NCBI GenBank assembly: GCA_965369385.1
Contig: CBDUQP010000161.1
Location: 1 to 6,825, forward strand
DNA from: CBDUQP01 sp965369385
GTDB lineage: Bacteria; Planctomycetota; Phycisphaerae; SM23-33
DNA length: 6,825 nucleotides
Direction: 5' to 3'
Shown: in pieces, positions 4,592 to 6,825 of the stretch
Numbering within the stretch: position 1 is the stretch's first letter
Layout of the letters: the number at the start of each line of letters is the position of its first letter
The notes under the pieces: generated by a model
What the model saw: the letters and a program-made list of their open reading frames with translations, nothing else
Database searches by the model: none
What the model was told of the DNA's origin: nothing
Program-made: the position numbers and the translations under genes

Positions 4592-6825
4592 TTACGAAGA
4601 ATCCCAACCGGTAAGGCGTCTGCATAGAGGCAAATACTGGCATTGTTCGCACTGGCGGCTATGGCATATCGCAAAATCGCCCGCTCGCCTGGCAGATACA
4701 AGCCTGCTTGCCAGTTTGCCCAGTTGCGAGACGGTCTCATCTCGCAACTGCGGCGTTATTTCGAACTTGTGCGCCAATCCTGGACGCAGGTAATAGAGCG
4801 TCACATCCTGAACGTCACTGCCCAAATACTTCTCGGCAGCCAGCGAATACGCCAACATCTGCAACTGGTAACGAGAACTATGCTGTTCGATATGGTCCGG
4901 CGAAAGACGATCAGACTTGTAATCCACAACATGCCAGTTGCCATGCTTATCCTTATATAGCAGGTCTATCTGGCCGCGGAGCGTAAGTTGGTCCAACTGC
5001 ACGACAAAATCCAGCTCCCGCAGAACGTTCTGTGCTTCGGTCAGCGAAGCGGGCAGATCAGTGGCTTGCAGCAGGTCGATCATATCCTGTAATTGCTCGG
5101 TGAGTCCAGATAGATTTGGTGAAAAATCTTCGGTCTCCAGAGCCATTTCATTGGCTACAGTGCTCGCCAGCCGACCAGCCGGCTGAGGCGAGGCGAAATC
5201 GAGCAGCTCCATGCAACGATGAAAGAACGTGCCCAAGGTGGCAGGGTGGATGCCGGCTTGCGGATTGCAGGTCTGTTTATCGTGCTCGCTTGGGATATAT
5301 GGGGGGGTAGCTCGCAACTCGTATCGCCAGCGATAGAGCATTTCGCAACGTGCGAAGTCCCCAAGCGCGGTGACCGCAAGCTCTGCGTTTCCGGTTTGCG
5401 CGGGTACCATGCCGACAAGCGGGAGGCTATTGTCGCCTGCGCTCCCCGCAGACATCAGCGTGTCGGCCAGGGTCTGGGCAGGGGTGTCTGCTTTGATGAG
5501 TTTGCGTGCCTGGGCGTTTCCCGTGAACACGCATTGGGCAGGCTCAGCCAGCATTACCCTCACCTGCGCATTGTAGCGATCTTCATCACCATAAGGCGCG
5601 AGGCCATCGGCGGTGAGGGCATCCGACAGATTCATGACCCCGTCGAGTCTTTGCAGATAGCTTCCCTTGTCATGGATGCTGCCATCCTTATTTCGCCAAT
5701 CGGCACCAATCAGTACGAGATGGTCTTTGTGACGCGTGGCGGCTACATACAAACGCCTGATATCTTCGTTCTCAAGTTCATCGTTCTCGGCGATGACAGC
5801 CGCGCGGTACGATAGCGGTTTTTCGGCGTTGTCCAGGTCGGCGTCGTCGGAGTCCCAGTTAACAATGAGCGTATATTTCCAGTCCCTGCCACGGTGCAGC
5901 AAGCTGTTGGTGCATCCGCGTTTCTTGGCGTTAAGGTCTGGGATGATCACAACAGGGAATTCCAGACCTTTGGACTTGTGCGTTGTCATCAATCGTACCA
6001 CGTTATCGCCTTCGCCTGCGACGACGGCTTCTTCATAGCGGGATTGGCTCAGCACGCACTGGTTCATTTGCGATATGAAGTCTCCAATGCACATTGCATC
6101 GGCGTAGGCGGTGCGGGCTGCGTCCATGAGCTGGCGGACATTGCCCAGCATTCGCTTGCCTTGGAATTGCGCAAGGAGTGTGCCTTCGTATCCCGTGGCG
6201 TCCAGTAATCGCTGGATTATCTCATCTGTGGCAATCGCATCTTTGCACGCAGCCAGCCGCCCGAGCAATTCGCCGGCGAGTATCAACGATTCCATATCTT
6301 CGGCGGGCAACCTTTCGGACAGGGCAAATTCGTCGTCATCCCTGAGCCGCGACAGGACAGGCAGGTAAGGCCCCCGGCCGATAGCCTCTGCGATGTGCAT
6401 GAGTGCGTTATCGTCCAGGGCAAACAGGCTGCTGCGGAGCACGCCTATCAGGGCGGTGTCGTCGAGTGGGTTGTCGATCACTCGCAGCGCGTTGAGAATG
6501 TCGTACACTTCCTGCTGTCGGAAGAAGCCCGTGCCGGCCACCACGTAGTAGGGGATGTTGCGATTCTGCAGCTCGCGTTCGTATTCCAGACTGTTCGTCA
6601 TGCGGGAGAACAGGATCGCCACGTCGCGTGGTTCCACCGGCCGCCATGTTTCGGATTTCCCGTCCCATACGCGGCGCTCCTTGTTGGTGATCATTTCCTC
6701 GATGCGTTGCGCGGTTACGCTGGCCTGCAGCGAGCCGGCTTGCGCAGCGTTTGTGATGCTGCCGTCGCAGCTTGCCAGGATTATTTCGACTGACGGCTGG
6801 GGTGGTGTGACGCTGCGGTGGGCGT
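4592..6825 (-). CDS. addA: AddA-like UvrD helicase / RecB-family nuclease, C-terminal part (5' end outside)
   Basis: The open frame runs in from the right edge without a stop; about 744 residues are present of the 1000-1200 usual for AddA. Numbering below counts from the internal Met at 6694. The Walker A helicase motifs lie outside. Visible are VAILFSRM (25-32, motif IV), the AddA-like helicase 2B region (EVYDILNALRVIDNPLDD, 62-79), VVRLMTTHKSKGLEFPVVI (232-250, motif V) and DIRRLYVAATRHKDHLVLIG (311-330, motif VI). The C-terminal nuclease domain has H492, D577 in GQIDLLY, D591 and K593 in VVDYKSD, and RYQLQMLAYSLA (608-619), so the RecB-type active site looks intact. C450 plus C682-x2-C685-x5-C691 form a four-cysteine iron-sulphur signature known from AddB and Cas4 nucleases and absent from Bacillus AddA. 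The protein should process double-strand breaks for recombination, with an AddB-like partner probably encoded upstream, out of view. An orphan helicase-nuclease or AdnAB-type subunit is the alternative. Confidence 0.93.
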   Translation of the reverse strand, partial: AHRSVTPPQPSVEIILASCDGSITNAAQAGSLQASVTAQRIEEMITNKERRVWDGKSETWRPVEPRDVAILFSRMTNSLEYERELQNRNIPYYVVAGTGFFRQQEVYDILNALRVIDNPLDDTALIGVLRSSLFALDDNALMHIAEAIGRGPYLPVLSRLRDDDEFALSERLPAEDMESLILAGELLGRLAACKDAIATDEIIQRLLDATGYEGTLLAQFQGKRMLGNVRQLMDAARTAYADAMCIGDFISQMNQCVLSQSRYEEAVVAGEGDNVVRLMTTHKSKGLEFPVVIIPDLNAKKRGCTNSLLHRGRDWKYTLIVNWDSDDADLDNAEKPLSYRAAVIAENDELENEDIRRLYVAATRHKDHLVLIGADWRNKDGSIHDKGSYLQRLDGVMNLSDALTADGLAPYGDEDRYNAQVRVMLAEPAQCVFTGNAQARKLIKADTPAQTLADTLMSAGSAGDNSLPLVGMVPAQTGNAELAVTALGDFARCEMLYRWRYELRATPPYIPSEHDKQTCNPQAGIHPATLGTFFHRCMELLDFASPQPAGRLASTVANEMALETEDFSPNLSGLTEQLQDMIDLLQATDLPASLTEAQNVLRELDFVVQLDQLTLRGQIDLLYKDKHGNWHVVDYKSDRLSPDHIEQHSSRYQLQMLAYSLAAEKYLGSDVQDVTLYYLRPGLAHKFEITPQLRDETVSQLGKLASRLVSARRAGDFAICHSRQCEQCQYLPLCRRLTGWDSS

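Noticed and set aside
4482..4793. A plus-strand open frame with an alanine-rich hydrophobic stretch starting in the gap after the helicase-nuclease
   Set aside because: Most of it is antisense to the nuclease C-terminus, there is no good ribosome-binding site, and the hydrophobic part comes from a GC-rich palindromic stretch (cggccgcg).
5219..5815. A 198-residue plus-strand open frame opposite the helicase-nuclease gene
   Set aside because: No recognisable domain; explained by the codon pattern of the helicase-nuclease on the other strand.

Overview
All six recognisable genes in this window lie on the minus strand and are transcribed from high to low coordinates. In transcription order they are an AddA-like helicase-nuclease (5' end beyond base 6825), a membrane-anchored PIN/TRAM protein, a cytidylate kinase-like protein, and the start of a V/A-type ATPase operon: subunit E, a DUF2764 protein, and subunit A, which is cut by the left window edge just before its nucleotide-binding P-loop. 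No rRNA, tRNA, CRISPR array, insertion sequence or other mobile element is visible.

Organism: the DNA is bacterial. The ATPase order E - DUF2764 - A is the layout found in Bacteroidota, Chlamydiae, Spirochaetes, Verrucomicrobiota and some Planctomycetota, not that of Thermus, enterococci or archaea, where C and F/G subunits occupy this slot. Together with a YacL-like PIN/TRAM protein and a cytidylate kinase-like protein of the PF13189 kind, this suggests an uncultured PVC-group bacterium, possibly a planctomycete of the Phycisphaerae type. This is inference from gene content and sequence style and is not proven.

Layout: 6825-4592 helicase-nuclease; 4591-4400 short intergenic region with a possible promoter and tandem 8-base repeats; 4399-3185 PIN/TRAM; 3184-3033 short gap; 3032-2340 kinase-like; 2339-2050 a 290-base AT-rich leader, probably holding the ATPase operon promoter; 2049-1420 subunit E; 1414-692 DUF2764; 680-1 subunit A. 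The three ATPase genes are tightly packed (gaps of 5 and 11 bases). The ribosome-binding site of subunit A overlaps the stop codon of DUF2764, which suggests translational coupling. The other three genes have larger gaps and unrelated roles (DNA end processing, putative RNA cleavage, putative nucleotide phosphorylation), so they are probably neighbours rather than one pathway.

Nothing here amounts to a clearly new system. The points most worth a second look are the DUF2764 protein as a possible stand-in for the central-stalk C/d subunit, the near-perfect 11-residue repeats of subunit E, an AddB/Cas4-style four-cysteine iron-sulphur signature at the end of an AddA-like protein, and an altered glycine-rich loop in the kinase-like protein.
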